Shown here piece by piece: positions 43,920 to 57,200 of a DNA stretch of 64,000 bases. Each line of letters opens with the position of its first letter. Positions within the stretch are counted from its first letter, which is position 1. The translations under genes and the position numbers were made by a program. The notes under the pieces are model-generated. The model worked only from the letters and a program-made list of their open reading frames with translations, did no database searches and was not told the DNA's origin. Source of the stretch: Mya arenaria (taxonomy: Eukaryota > Mollusca > Bivalvia > Myida > Myidae); assembly GCF_026914265.1 (NCBI RefSeq), contig NC_069129.1:23221743-23285742 (forward strand). The letters are read 5' to 3'.

Positions 43920-45866
43920 ACTAACCTGCATTTCAAAAATATAAAACTGTTTTTGAACACGTAATTTATCTAGTATATAATAACCTGACATAGATGTAAA
44001 TCAAAATAAATTAAAATTGTAAATTAAACTATGTTTACCAAATTACTTATTTGTTATAACAAACTACTTTATGATGACATCATGTGGGTTTTTTGATACT
44101 GTATAAAATTCAGCTAGTACTAGACCCCCAGCTAGCTGGTACTGTACAATACGATTGTACCTTGGAGGGTTTTAACTGTTTGAAGTATTTTTTGAGGATT
44201 TTGTGTTAAAATTTTTAATAAATACATATGTTCCCCTGCCGTACACGAATTGGGTACAATGGATTAAACTTCAATAAGTTACGTAACATTTGCATTCCGT
44301 TCCTTCTATATATAGCTGTTGATACCTATTTGTATCTGTTTGTGTGAACTATTGTATGTAGCGAAAGCATGTGTTATGTGTATGATATGAGAAACACTTA
44401 AACAGGTCCCTGGTACATATACATGTACTATGTCAGCTGTACAGCTACTGAGTAGTGAGATGGTGTCCCTTATTAGAGCTATGATCAAATCCTCTAATTA
44501 AAAATCAAATGATCTTCAGAAAATATCGAAACTCTCCGGAACGATAACTACATCTATGCATGCCTAGCTTTGAATACAGAAGAATAAGAACAGACATATA
44601 CAAACGTTAAAACCCATGCATGGAATTGATCATTTACACAAACAATCCAAACAATCATAATTGCCATCTCCAACAGAACGATCACAAAATACGTAGAGGA
44701 ATTATATTCAAACTCAATTTATGTAGGTGCAGAACTGATTAAAAAAATAACACATTATCCATGACAAATTAAAGACACCCAAAATAAAATATTTTTAAAA
44801 AGTAAGCTGAACAAATAATGGATTAATTTGGCCTTAAAAAATTCTAGCCAAAATACCCAACATAAAATAATTAAATAACAAAACATAAAAGTGTGATAGA
44901 CTGCAAAGCAATGGGACGATATATATGGTCCCGGGAGGGGAGGAAATAACGATAAATTGTTTAAGCAGAATTCACGACATAACTTGAGAATATACAAACA
45001 TTATACATGAGGAAAAAGGTACAATAAAGTGATATAATTATAAACAAATTAGACGTACAAAAATTCTTAATAGTACACACAATTGAGGTATATATTAAAT
45101 ATATGTTGTACTGAGGTACTGGACTGTAATTGCAAATACATTAATAAAGTGAATAGGACGAAACACACAAACATATCACACATTCTCGTTATTTTTTCAT
45201 GAAGGTCATTCACCAGCGGGATCATATCTTTTATAAATTATATGACATGTACACTTGTTTTGCTCATAGTTCTAAAATAAATATGCGACTCTAGGAACGC
45301 ATTCATGCACATTTCAATAAAGGTCAGATTTTATTAGGTCACTAAATTCAGTTCTTACATGTTTCATTTGATGTGGTATTTCACGGACCTGTAAATTGGT
45401 TTATAGTTCCGTGGATAACTGACGGTACTCAAGGAATGACTTAATTTGTTTTTAGAAAATGGTTTATGCAAAAAATACTCATGTAAGATCGCTAATTTTC
45501 AGTTCCAAAATCTAAGGAAATAAGATTAAATATAGCTTAATTCTGTTGTTAGTTTTTTTTCCCATTTTAGGCCAACAGACTATTTATTTACTAATTTTCA
45601 GATTAAACATATTAGTCACTGAAATTAACCTCTTATTTCAATTTTTACTCATTACTACTACACGGTTCAGTATTACTATAGTTTGTATATATGGTACGAG
45701 ATAACCAGCTGCATGAATGGTAAGAGATGTGTTGGTACGATATTGCAATGGTATGAAGTCCAGGATACCGGAAACCGAAGTTTAGCCACTATCAATTCTT
45801 TACGACATTTGCCGTAAACAGTTGACCTTCTTCCTCCATTCTCGTTAAGAAGGGGAAAATAAAATA
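43920..45866. other. Intergenic upstream of UQCRFS1
   Basis: AT-rich, with no exon recognised. An imperfect inverted repeat cagctagtact / agctggtactg lies at 44112-44146. The last ~150 bp before 45867 (ggataccggaaaccgaag, cttcttcctccattctcg) presumably contain the UQCRFS1 5' UTR and promoter, with no clear TATA box. Confidence 0.4.
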
Positions 45867-48796
45867 ATGATCGCGGCGCAGAAAATAGCTGGTTTGACAG
45901 CAACAACTCAAGTTGTTCCAAACTTCATAGCCCCTGTGGTACCTCTTCTAACAAAACATCTAGAGAAAATATATGTACCTAAAGCGAAACCGGGCATCCA
46001 GCCTTTGCCAAAAGCTGCCTTCTTAGCCTCGGCACAAATAACTGGCAAGTGTTTTTGTTATGTAACTGTAAAATATTTAATATATCATTTATTACAAATA
46101 AAATCCTCTTGGTTTGATTACGAATAAAGTCATCTAAGGTAGAGGTAATGAAATCACAGTGATTGTTTAATTATTTTTTTGTTCTGTTTGTAACATTAGT
46201 CTCAAGATGTAGATGCATTAATGTGACACTTTAGTGTAAAATGGTAGACGTTCAATGCAGGATTCTTCTTATACCTTCACTTAAAAGACATTTACTATGA
46301 GATCCTTTTAATCCCTAATGTCCAAACTAGTTTGAATGTGTGTATGGTGTGGGGGGATTTGATTTTGAAGTTGTGTTTTATGTAAGAGAAATATTTTATG
46401 TTTGAAATAGATAATAAAGGGTTATATCCTTATTTTCCCATGTAATTGAAATTTTTTTTTGCACAAAACAAGCATTTAATGCATGAAAAACCCAGGCTAT
46501 ACCTTAAGTATGTAGATAAGCTTCTTTTGACATGGACAACTATATTGCATACATCATACTTACAAAAAATATGGCCTCAACTGTACTCATTCTGTGTTCT
46601 TAAAAAAGTTTCGATATTTTTATAGCAAAATGAACAATATGAAGTAATACTTAGGTTTAGATTATTTAAACTTGTATAAAAACGTTTTTAACTTATGTAC
46701 AAACAAAACAAAACAAACATCAATAAAGAAATTTGTACACGGAGCTAATATGTTATAACATATTTAATGGTAATATTTCTTGTTTTTATGATATTTTATA
46801 GACTTTATATGCTTTAACCAGGAATAACAATCAGAATGACTACCGAAAATGGTGACCGAACAATTCGTACATGTAGGATTTGTTATATTAATTTCAAAAA
46901 GACGTAAAACAGATCCATCCACATACAATTTTTTTGACAAAAAAATCACAATCTTAAGTTAAGTTTCAACTTAAGCAGGGTTAGAATACTATGACAAATA
47001 AGCCTACAAAATCACATTGTTTTGCAAAGGTGACCGTCTTTTCTATTATTTCTAGGACCAGCCCAAGTGAGGTATTCACACACAGATATTCGAGTACCAA
47101 AGCTAGACGATTATCGCCGGCCAAGCAATGTCTCAAATACAGACAAAAACGAGGGTGGTCCCCAGGCCAAGACTTTCACATATATTTTTGCAGGAGGTTT
47201 GTCTTCAACTTGTCAATGTAATATTTATTGATTCTGAATTACAAAGAAATATTGTTAACAAGGTTTTAAAATATTGTTAACAAGGTTTTATTCTTGTCCC
47301 GAAGTTCGGCCCCATTCCCCACCTGAAAAAGTATATTTTTCACCTGCCCATGTGAGAAAAATGGAGGAGCATTGTCCTCTTAACATTCAGCAATTGAATC
47401 AATAAAATAGTGCCATTCATGAAATGTCCATAAATTGTGTTTAATACAAAGTTTGAAAACAAGTTTAAAAAAAACATGTATATGAATCATGTTAGAATCA
47501 TTCCCCTTTTTGCCAAAATGAAGCTTTTTCCCCCAATTAATGGGCCCTCACTCACTCAAACACCATTCCCTTAAAAGTGAAAAAAACACTGGTTAAATGT
47601 ATTTGAAGTTGTTGCCACACAATTGTACCTTTATTCCAATTCAAATGGATTTTTCAATGTCAGACCTTTTTAAATGAGAACGAGTCTGTAGAAAGAAAAT
47701 AGTTTTTTTTTTTCATTTTTTACAGTTTCTTGGTGAGAGGCAGAAATTTGTGATTTATGAAAATTATTCATAAATTCTGCTTTAGGCGATTTAACAAGGA
47801 ACTGTTGAAATAGAATTTAAGAAATATCTCCGGTGTGTCACTAGTGTGTTAAAATGAGATTATTTCATTTCCAGGATTTGGGGCAGCTGGCGCACTGTTG
47901 GGAAAGGATGTTGTTAATGGTGTAATTTCGTATATCAGTGCTGCGAAGGACATTGTTGCTCTGGCGAAGATCGAAATCGGTCTCAGTGACATCCCTGAGG
48001 GAAAAACGATGACCTTCAAATGGCAGGGAAAGCCGCTGTTTGTACGTCACAGGACAGCTGATGAGATTGAAGAGGTTCGGTCTGTGGATATGGCTGCATT
48101 GCGTGACCCACAACCGGATGAGGAAAGAACCCAGAATCCCAAGTGGCTCATCTGCATAGGAATATGCACACATCTTGGTATACAACGTGCTATTTAATGT
48201 CTGAAAATAGGGCCGAACTTTTTGTTCACTCTTAACTAGTGAATAACCTTAGCACAGATATATCGAAATGCAGTCTTATTCTCTTAATAACATGACACCC
48301 AGGATTTTAAAGGGGTGGCTTTGCTTTGAAAACTGTTGAAAGAGGGCTTTTTAGTAGAAGTCTTAAAAACAGCCTGATAAAAGTAATTGGATATGTACAA
48401 AAAAGCAACTGTATCTAAAATGTAAAAATATAGAAATGGTGAATTCAGAAAGCAGTTTTCACATTTTTATTTTTTAATTTTGGCGGCAATTCATGTCGTT
48501 GGTTTTTGTTTTATGTCATGCAAAATAGCATAAATTAGTGCACAACTTTTTACAAAGCAGAAATGAAAAGAATTAGTTTTTAGACCTCAAAAACATTTAT
48601 CACCATTTGTTATCCTTTGATTTCCTTAGGATGCGTGCCAGTAGCAGAAGCCGGTGACTTCAACGGCTATTATTGCCCTTGCCACGGATCCCACTACGAT
48701 GCTTCTGGACGTATCAGGAAGGGCCCCGCTCCTCTCAACCTTGATATACCGTATTACGAGTTTATGGATGATGAAACAGTCGTTGTTGGGCAGTAG
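45867..48796 (+). CDS. UQCRFS1: Rieske iron-sulfur subunit of the cytochrome bc1 complex, four exons
   Basis: Exons 45867-46044, 47056-47196, 47875-48177 and 48630-48796 join in phase to 262 residues (human 274). All three introns are phase 1. Intron 1 uses a GC donor (ACTG|gcaagt) with an ordinary AG acceptor; the others are GT-AG. Residues 1-60 are the mitochondrial presequence region. SHTDIRVP (67-74) opens the mature N terminus, and residues about 101-128 ([18 protein letters not shown] onward) form the single membrane helix. [15 protein letters not shown] and [10 protein letters not shown] are conserved family blocks. The 2Fe-2S ligands are C204 and H206 (CTHLGC) and C223 and H226 (CPCH), with C209-C225 as the disulfide. 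It moves electrons from ubiquinol to cytochrome c1 in complex III. All key residues are present. Confidence 0.97.
47290..47600 (+). repeat. Dispersed repeat in UQCRFS1 intron 2
   Basis: It contains ttcggccccattccccacctgaaaa, ggaggagcattgtcctcttaacattcagcaa, cccctttttgccaaaatgaag and ttaaaagtgaaaaaaacactgg. The same order is found at about 58207-58440 in the same orientation, roughly 75% alike. Confidence 0.65.
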
Positions 48797-49086
48797 TGTT
48801 ACGATGGGACTATTTGTTTTGTTGGACAAGACTATGTAATTGTTGAGTTATTTATAAAAGATCTTGTGTGTTGACAACTTCGGATATTTCCCTTAAATAA
48901 TGTAAAAGAAAAAAAAACAGTAATATTTATAAAAAAAAATGTTGAAGTAGATTTTCAAGTTCTCGTATGTGACATAATATAAAAGATATATCAATTAATA
49001 GATGTTAATAACAACTGTTAGTAAAAACTGTTAGTAAATTTTTATTTCTCCATTTAAGAATTGTGATAGTTTTAACATTTTGCTGT

Positions 49087-49092
49087 AATAAA
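49087..49092 (+). terminator. Likely UQCRFS1 polyadenylation signal
   Basis: AATAAA lies 291 bp after the UQCRFS1 stop codon, followed 20 bases later by a T-rich stretch. Confidence 0.55.
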
Positions 49093-49214
49093 TTTTTGAA
49101 CAGTGTATTTCTTATTAAAGTGCTTCCTAGGTAAATTTTATTTTCAACTATTTAACGGTCAAGAAACATCCATGTGACCTTCATACATGTATGTAGTCTT
49201 GCCATTGTCTTATG

Positions 49215-49515
49215 CGTTATCAGAGATGTGATTTGTCCGCAGATTCACGGATTTTTTACTCAGACAGATCAAGGGACCACAAGAAATAAACATTTTTTTT
49301 TTTAACTTAATTTTAAAGTAAAAACTGGTTGCTTTTGGTTGGTACTTCATTTATTGTTAGTATTGAAACTCCAGCTTACACCAATTTTGAAATTTAGAAG
49401 AGCTCACTAAAGGGCTCCTAAAAAGCCAGTTTTGCTTCTGCATCAGTGTTCTTCACCAACTTTGATTGCCCATGAGACCTAAAGCGCCCTCAGAACCCAT
49501 CACCAAATGGTTTCA
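49215..49515 (+). repeat. Dispersed ~300-bp repeat with inverted partner at 54.0-54.3 kb
   Basis: It starts gatgtgatttgtccgcagattcacgga and includes ggttgcttttggttg, agaagagctcactaaagggctcctaaaaagcca and tgccca.gagacc-like words. The reverse complement of about 53995-54310 has the same order (atgtgatttgtccgcggattcgcgga, ggttgctttcagttg, agagccctcaaagagcttctaaaaagcca). Confidence 0.65.
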
Positions 49516-50104
49516 GACCTTAAGCTGCTAGGTCATTCACATCCTTGTGTTAAACAAGATTGTGGGATAAAAACACCAGTAACCAGTTAGGCCCCTTTTT
49601 GGTTAAACAAGAGAAGATTTATTTCTTGTGCAGACAAGAATTTGGTATAAATTATCCTCTTTGCTACAAATAATGGTGGCCATCTTAATACTTGATAAAC
49701 CAGCTTTTAGGATATTTCTTCATTACCGTAATTGCTTACTTCACTGTTGAACAGTCCAAATGTGTTTGCCGATGTATATGATTTCACTATTTACAAAGAC
49801 GAGGAGTATCTTCCAACAAAAGAAATGTCTATGATGAATTGTGCTTATTGCTATTTTTAGAGTACCACATAAGAGCCCTCTTTACCAATCAAAATAGCAC
49901 TTTCAAATTCTCTTTCCCTCGCTTTTTATACTATGACCTAATTAAAAATGTAATTTTAAATAGGATTTGGTTGTATAGCTCTTGGGGATTTTAAGAATGG
50001 GACCTAGAGGTATTTTTTGTCCAGTAAAAGAAAACAAACATTGAATTTAACCTCGGACATTCCAAAAATTATTTTGTCAAAATACTTAAAACGTTGACTT
50101 GAGC

Positions 50105-50440
50105 GTTTTCATGATTGTTTCAACACCCATTACAGTTGTAAAAACAGACATCATCAGGAATTCCCCAACAACACTTCATAAAATTACACAGGCAAGTGTC
50201 AACTTGACAGGTAGATGGACTTTCACCTGCACTCAATAAACATCCCTGCATGGTGTAGACTGTTTTCATAACTGCTTTAAACACTCGTCAAAGTCCATAA
50301 AACGGCCAGTGTCTGGGACGCCCCATACCAATACATTGTAGTATATTACACAAGCATGTGTCCAATCGACACGTAGATGGAGTTTTACTTACACTCAATA
50401 AATATCTCCACATCGTGTCGACTTCTTATTCTACACTACT
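50105..50440. repeat. Diverged tandem duplication of ~190 bp
   Basis: About 50145-50260 and 50305-50430 share caatacacttcataaaat/acattgtagtatat, tacacaggcaagtgtcaactt / tacacaagcatgtgtccaatc, gacaggtagatgga / gacacgtagatgga, tttcacctgcactcaataaacatc / tttacttacactcaataaatatc and catggtgtagac / catcgtgtcgac. It is non-coding, beyond the 3' end of CTNNBL1. Confidence 0.65.
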
Positions 50441-50929
50441 GATCCAGTTCTGTACAACAACTAAACACAACTCACTTTGAAAGGTTTTCGGCAATTACAT
50501 GTTTTTTTATTCAATATAAGGTGGATGCCTTTTTCAAGCCCTATGGCATAACAGTGAACTGACTTAATACATGTATACATGTAAGTAAATCATAAGCAAC
50601 ATGGTAGTTTACAATAATAGCACATTTATTATTTAAAAAATACTGTACAATAACATTTACAATCTGAAATGAAACTGAGCACATAAGAAAAAGAAAGTAT
50701 GTCATAATAATGTACTGTGTAATGTTTAATATTTGTCAACATGTACATTTCTTATTATACATGTAAACGTTTATTCTCACAAACACCTGCTTAAAAACCA
50801 TAGCGTCATTGTTTTTTCATTCACCGGAAACAAAATACCGCCCGGTATATATAAAAGTTTTTTTTTAAAGACTGTTTCTATTTTGTTTAAATTCTTACTT
50901 TAGATCACATAACGTGTTTTACTGTGTCA

Positions 50930-51280
50930 ACAGGTATGATGAGAAAAACAAGAGCGCCACGGAGGGAACGCCAACGCAAGCTGTTTTAAATCAGAGGTGT
51001 ATTAAAGCTTTGGATAATAACATTTATGATACACCTCAGCCCTTCTGATAATAACAAATTCAGATAACACCTAAGAAATTCCATTAACTTTTAATTATAG
51101 AACACCTCAGCCCTTATGATATTGATACATTTCTGAGCTTTGATAGGTGTGAACAGATAAGACCTTAAAAAATGCAAAAACTATGAGTTTAGCAGCACTT
51201 TTGATAACGATGGAATTGATGCACCTCAGAATGATATCGGTACATCTTTGAACTTCTGATAATAACAATATCCATACACC
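50930..51280 (-). other. CTNNBL1 3' flank with degenerate short repeats
   Basis: On the + strand the words cacctcagcccttctgataat and related forms recur at about 51033, 51107, 51220 and 51275, an old degenerate repeat that probably lies in or just past the CTNNBL1 3' UTR. A repeat fragment (acaagagcgccacggaggg) is at 50948. Confidence 0.45.
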
Positions 51281-54200
51281 TCAAAACTTCTCAATCAGCT
51301 GCATGATATGATTTTGTTCCTCTTCTCGCAATTCTGGGTCCTTAGCATCGCCGATATTTCCAGCATATTCTGAAACACACAAAATATTGAAGGTGAGACT
51401 TGCACATGATTCTAGCACAACCGGGGACATATTCTCTGGGGCTCCATTACAATAAAGATTGTTAGACTAAAGATCGTAACTTTCAAGGCGTTACTGGCAT
51501 ACTGTAGGCTGCGTTTTGATAAAAAAATATCGTAAGGACACTGACATCATCGGTTGAATAAAAGCAAAGGTTAAAGGGGGTTAAGACACCTTTTGAAATT
51601 ACTTCAAAAGTCATTCATGTTTATTTCAAGCGACTTCCTACTGCTTAGATGAAAATGTCCGAGCAAAACCCAATCTTTAGAACTGTACATACCGGGGTAA
51701 GTCTGAAGTTTAAAGCTCTTAATCTTGATTTCATAATAAATCCCAAGTTTAAATGCCCACAATATTGGTTGATCATGATGCAAAAAAACCCAATATATTT
51801 TTAATGCATTATTATGTTTATTTCATTTGACATTAATGATTAAATTATGTGGTATTTAAATTAAAAATGATATTTTGGCTGTTTTTTAACTTGGAAATTT
51901 GTGGCCAAGTAGCTTTTAATTGAAAAATAACATATTTAAAAGCTTATAATTTTTAATCTATACACAAATAATATGTGTTTTTGTTTTGATCATTATTAAA
52001 CACTCAATTGAGTAAAACAATAATGCATTAAAATGGAAAAAAAATGCATCAAACTCTATTGTGTGCCTTGCCAAGAATCTTACCTCTCATGATGCTACGA
52101 ATTGACTTTACAGAGCCGCCTCTCATATTCAAAATTTGCTGCACTCGAGATTTAATCTAAAAAGATTGTAAAACATACTAAAATAAAATAAATGATGGAA
52201 AGTCATTCAATGGAACATGATTTTTTTTTATATTGATTTATTTGAAATTATTAAATTTTCAGTTATGATTTTGTTATTCATCTTCTTTTCTCCAAAAAAT
52301 GGAAACCTACACTGGAAGGGCCTGTGACAGATGTCTCGAGGAGAATGTAGTCGATCAGCTGTAGTGTGAACAGCCCCGCATCGAGACGACGCAGGTAAAA
52401 CTCATCCTCCATATCATCATCAACCTCCTTACTGGTGTACTTTAATCTCTAAAGGGATGGAAAAAAGAATAAATGAAAAAAAACATATATCAGGTGTGAG
52501 TAGCAAAACTTGAAAAGCACATGGTCATTTCAGAGTACCGGTACCACGTAAGACCTGATTTTCAAAAATGTTTATTTGGTGTAAAAAGTATATTAAAATA
52601 AACCCAAAGAAAAAGTAGCAAAAGGTTTAGCCCAGTCTCAAAGAAGTTCACATGTTTTGTACAGTTCATTTTAAATGCATATTTGCAATGCAATGACCAC
52701 AGCCAGAATAGCATTATCAGCCAGGCAGTAACATTCTAGCCATGGAGGAACTTCAAAGGGCTCTCAGCTAGTGTACCATTGCATAAATATTTGTTTCAGA
52801 GCCCTTAAAAAATTCTTACAGATTTTTCCCTCTCAATTTGGTCATCCACAAATCGTACTTTGTCCAGGTATTTGAAATGTAACTCCAGCAACCGTTCAAC
52901 CTGCATTGATGAAACAGAAAGAAAGATATGTATTTATTTTTGATACCAAATTTTACAGTAGATATTATGCTTATGCTAGAATATATAATATGCATGGGAA
53001 AAGGGAGAATAGAAATAAAGGAAAAAAAATCGAAATAATATGTAAAGTTTACAGGGAAAAGATGAAACTGAAGGTTAATTTATAGGATCTTTAAGTACTT
53101 TAACTTTAACCTGGCAGAAAACTGCATACCATCTAACAGAAAATTTGGTAATGATTTTCCCACATGATTAAAATTTTGATTTATTTGTTAAAAAAACCCC
53201 TGAAATAACCACTATCCAAGCGAAACAAGTGGTGTATGACCACAACAAAATCCATCTCTTTGTGAATGGGCCGAATTCAACCCCTTTTTCATTAGAATTC
53301 CCCCCAGAGCAAACAGTACACCTTCTTTCACATAACTCATAGAATAGTATTATTCAGAATTTTTCACACCTTTTCATGGTCATTCTCAATAAACTTGCTT
53401 AACAACCGTTGTCTTTGGGTGGACTGGCAATTTCTCAACATCGAGCTGATAATGGAACAGATGTGCTCTGAAAAAGATTCATATTGACATGAAATTTAGA
53501 ATAACAATTTACAATGTAATTAAACACTTTCCGGCATAAAATTAATTAAAGAATTTAATATGAGCACAGCAATCAGTGTGCGTGTGTGGTGGTGGTGGTG
53601 GTGGTGGTGGTGGTGGTGGTGGTGGGGGGGGGGTATCTCAGTAAAAAAGGGGTATTACTCAACAATCACTAAACCAAGAGTTGATGGATTTGCAACACAT
53701 GGTCTCTTGCCACATGTGTACCAAATTATGTGTAGAAAATATGCTCATGTACTATGACACTTTGGCTTTAATAGTTGCTGAGTCATGCCTCTTTTTGACT
53801 GAAAAACAACAGACAAACATTGGAGTTAGCTTCACAGTGCTCTTGAAAATACATCAAATAGCAACCTATAAGGGTTTGTGACACAAATATGCATGTTTTG
53901 TTGTTTAAAAGATTATGAAATGTCTCTAGGTTTACCGCCCATGGTCAAAAAGTACAAATTGTCCAGTGGACAAAATGAGCACAAGCCCACAAACCCTGCC
54001 AGGGATGTGATTGACAGCTGGCAGCTGGAGGGCTGAAACTTTTTCGGCCTTGGGTTTATGGGGCACTCTTTGGGTCAAAAGCGTACTGCTGTAGAAGAAA
54101 AAATGGCTTTTTAGAAGCTCTTTGAGGGCTCTCCTGACTTTAAATTTGAAGCAAACTGGAAAATTAACTTAAACAACTGAAAGCAACCAAATAGTTTTTT

Positions 54201-57200
54201 TCAGGTAAAAAAACAAAAAAACAATTATTTTTTTTTTTTGGGGGGGGGGGGGTGTCTCTGGGGCCATTAGATCCGCGAATCCGCGGACAAATCACATTTC
54301 TGCCGATTTGGTAGAATGCTTTCTGGATGTGCTCAAATTCGGGATTGTATATTAAAGGGTTTGTTAACAAATTTGATGCCAAGCACTAGTATAAGAATTA
54401 GTGCTTATTCATCCAAAAGTTTAATTTCATGATTGACTGTCCATTTCATAAATAATTTTGTAACATTAAGATACAAGTAATATGCAATACCTTCCATCTC
54501 CTCAGGTGGAGGCCCTGCCCTCCCTTGTTTTGGCGTCTTCATGAACAGTGGGAATATCGTCCGCAGACCGAGAATATCGACAAACTTTTGACAATTGTCT
54601 CGACCCTCTGGCCCAGTCATGGCATGGTTTAACACCTTGATTCCACAGTTGCGTGAAAGTTTCTTCTCTCTGTAACAGGACAGATGATAAGAAATGGATT
54701 AAAAAAAAACTTTCTAGCCCAAACTATTCAGTTACATTTGCATAATAAACATAATCCTAAAGATAAGTAGAGAATTTGTGTAATTCCACAGTTCAAATCA
54801 CATCCCAATTAAAAATTACTTTTTAGAGTTCGAAAATGCATACAATATTATGGATTACGCAATTGTTGAAAGAATGTAGCATATTCAATATGTTTTAATG
54901 TGTTTCATGAGTTGTAATTACCTGAACATATTTTCATGAGCTATAATTACCAAAGCATGAGATTCATGAGCTATAATTACCTTAGCATGAGATTCATGAG
55001 CTGTGATTACCTTAGCATGAGATTTATGAGGTGTGATTACATTAGCATGAGATTCATGAGCTATAATTACCTTAGCATGAGATTCATGAGCTGTGATTAC
55101 CTTAGCATGAGATTTATGAGGTGTGATTACATTAGCATGAGATTCATGAGCTATAATTACCTTAGCATGAGATTCATGAGCTGTGATTACCTTAGCATGA
55201 GATTTATGAGCTGTGATTACCTTAGCATGAGATTCATGAGCTATAATTACCTTAGCATAAGATTCATGAGCTGTGATTACCTTAGCATGAGATTCATGAG
55301 CTGTGATTACCTTAGCATGAGATTTATGAGCTGTGATTACCTTAGCATGAGATTCATGAGCTGTGATTACCTTAGCATGAGATTTATGAGCTGTGATTAC
55401 CTTAGCATGAGATTTATGAGCTGTGATTACCTTAGCATGAGATTTATGAGCTGTGATTACCTTAGCATGAGATTCATGAGCTGTGATTACCTTAGCATGA
55501 GATTTATGAGCTGTGATTACCTTAGCATGAGGTTCATGAGCTGGAGCCCCTCCCCCTTGAGGAACCTGTTTCTGTTGATGGGGGACATGAGGCAGGAGCA
55601 CAGGCAGTTGAAGATGTTCTCCATCATCTCAACCTCCTCTTTGGAACTGGGATCATGCCGCTTGTACCACTGTGAATACATGTGAATGGGAGCTAACATA
55701 TTGGAATTATAATGCTAACATTGAGGTCATGTATATAGCACCATTGTGAATGCACATGAATAGAATGACAACGTTTATTTCTTTTAAGGCAGATTTATTT
55801 AAAGTGACACTCTTATTCAAAATCAAGATATACTCATGTGTAATAAACTTAAATTTTGAGTGATAAACCTTTAACTACTTTCTAAATAATGCATTTATGG
55901 AAAATATAAATTATTGATAACAACATTGTACCTGTATATTTAATAGCTGAAAACGCAAAAAATATTAAATGATTGGTGAATGCTCAAAAATTTACTGTGA
56001 TCTACTTTATTCCCATAACGTAGAAACACTGAGTTGTATGCACATTTCTTTCAAATTCAACTTGGTATCCTTCATAACAACCATCCTTCATACTTATTTG
56101 AATATTAAAAGAAATGTTTAAATTGTGATAAATCTTACATGTGAATAAGAGTGCATCTTTAAGATTATCCTCCTGCCTGCTCCAGCGACATAAAGGCCAT
56201 AACAATACCTTGGAGTTTATTCTTCGACTACTAGACAAACAAAATTGCTGATACTTACAGCCAACTGTTGTAATATAACATCAATGCCATCAACATCACC
56301 AAGGATTTGTCTGTTGTCTGAAACAGAGCATAAAAGATCACAAACATGAATAATAATAATGAGATATTAGCCATGTTTTCTTTTAAATGTCATCATAAAC
56401 AATTGCTTAACGACTTAATGCACAGAATACCTTAGTTTTCGCTTTGTTTTGCCACTATTGTGACAACCCCATGTATGATTGGAATGTCTTGTTCTGACAA
56501 GGTCACCAAGTAAGATACATGTATGTACATATCAGTAAGGTCAAGTACCGCATAGACTTATATTACCATAATACGAGTACATGTACATACCAAATACATT
56601 TTTCACTGTCATAAAAATTCTTACAGTAGTGCTTGGCATCAAAAATTGTCTACAAGCCCTGCTATATACAATCCAGAATTTGAGCAAGGCCGAAAAGCAT
56701 TTTACCAGCCTGTGCTTATCTCAGCCACTGATTCTATGAATAAATTTCACAAGCTTATGCAAAATTTAAGACTTACCATCACTATTTTGTAATAAAATGG
56801 CCACGATTTCTGTTGCGTATAACTTGTTTGCATCAAAAGGCATTTTTGCCTGAAAATAAAAGCAACATCATATATATATATATCATTTATATTTATTCTT
56901 CCATATATGTTTACCTAACAAAGTGGACATCAAGCCATATAAATTTCTACTCATTAAATATGAATATACGAGTTACTACAAGGATTATAGGTCCCTATGC
57001 ATTACTAACCCTGATCCGTTTCAACAGCCACTGCAGAAGACCCTGCTGTGCTGCATCTCCACACATCTCTGGCCGGAATTCTGCCATGTTCTCTATCACA
57101 GCTGTATTGGAGATGGAAAAAATTGCATTGACATGTGATGATAATTGCTGTTGTCTGTTTTCCATTATAACTCCTAACTTAGCAAGAATGAAGACATTCA

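Noticed and set aside
46045-46050. Alternative GT donor at 46049 for UQCRFS1 exon 1
   Set aside because: It gives the wrong phase for exon 2 ([11 protein letters not shown] instead of [10 protein letters not shown]), which breaks the conserved mature N terminus.
54918-55685. Long open frames on both strands over the 30-bp array, including a + strand decapeptide repeat ending in ...LSMRF that recalls FMRFamide-type precursors
   Set aside because: The frames exist because the unit is 10 codons long with no stop in those phases. There is no signal peptide, no dibasic cleavage site and no amidation glycine between units, and the sequence is explained by duplication of a CTNNBL1 splice junction.
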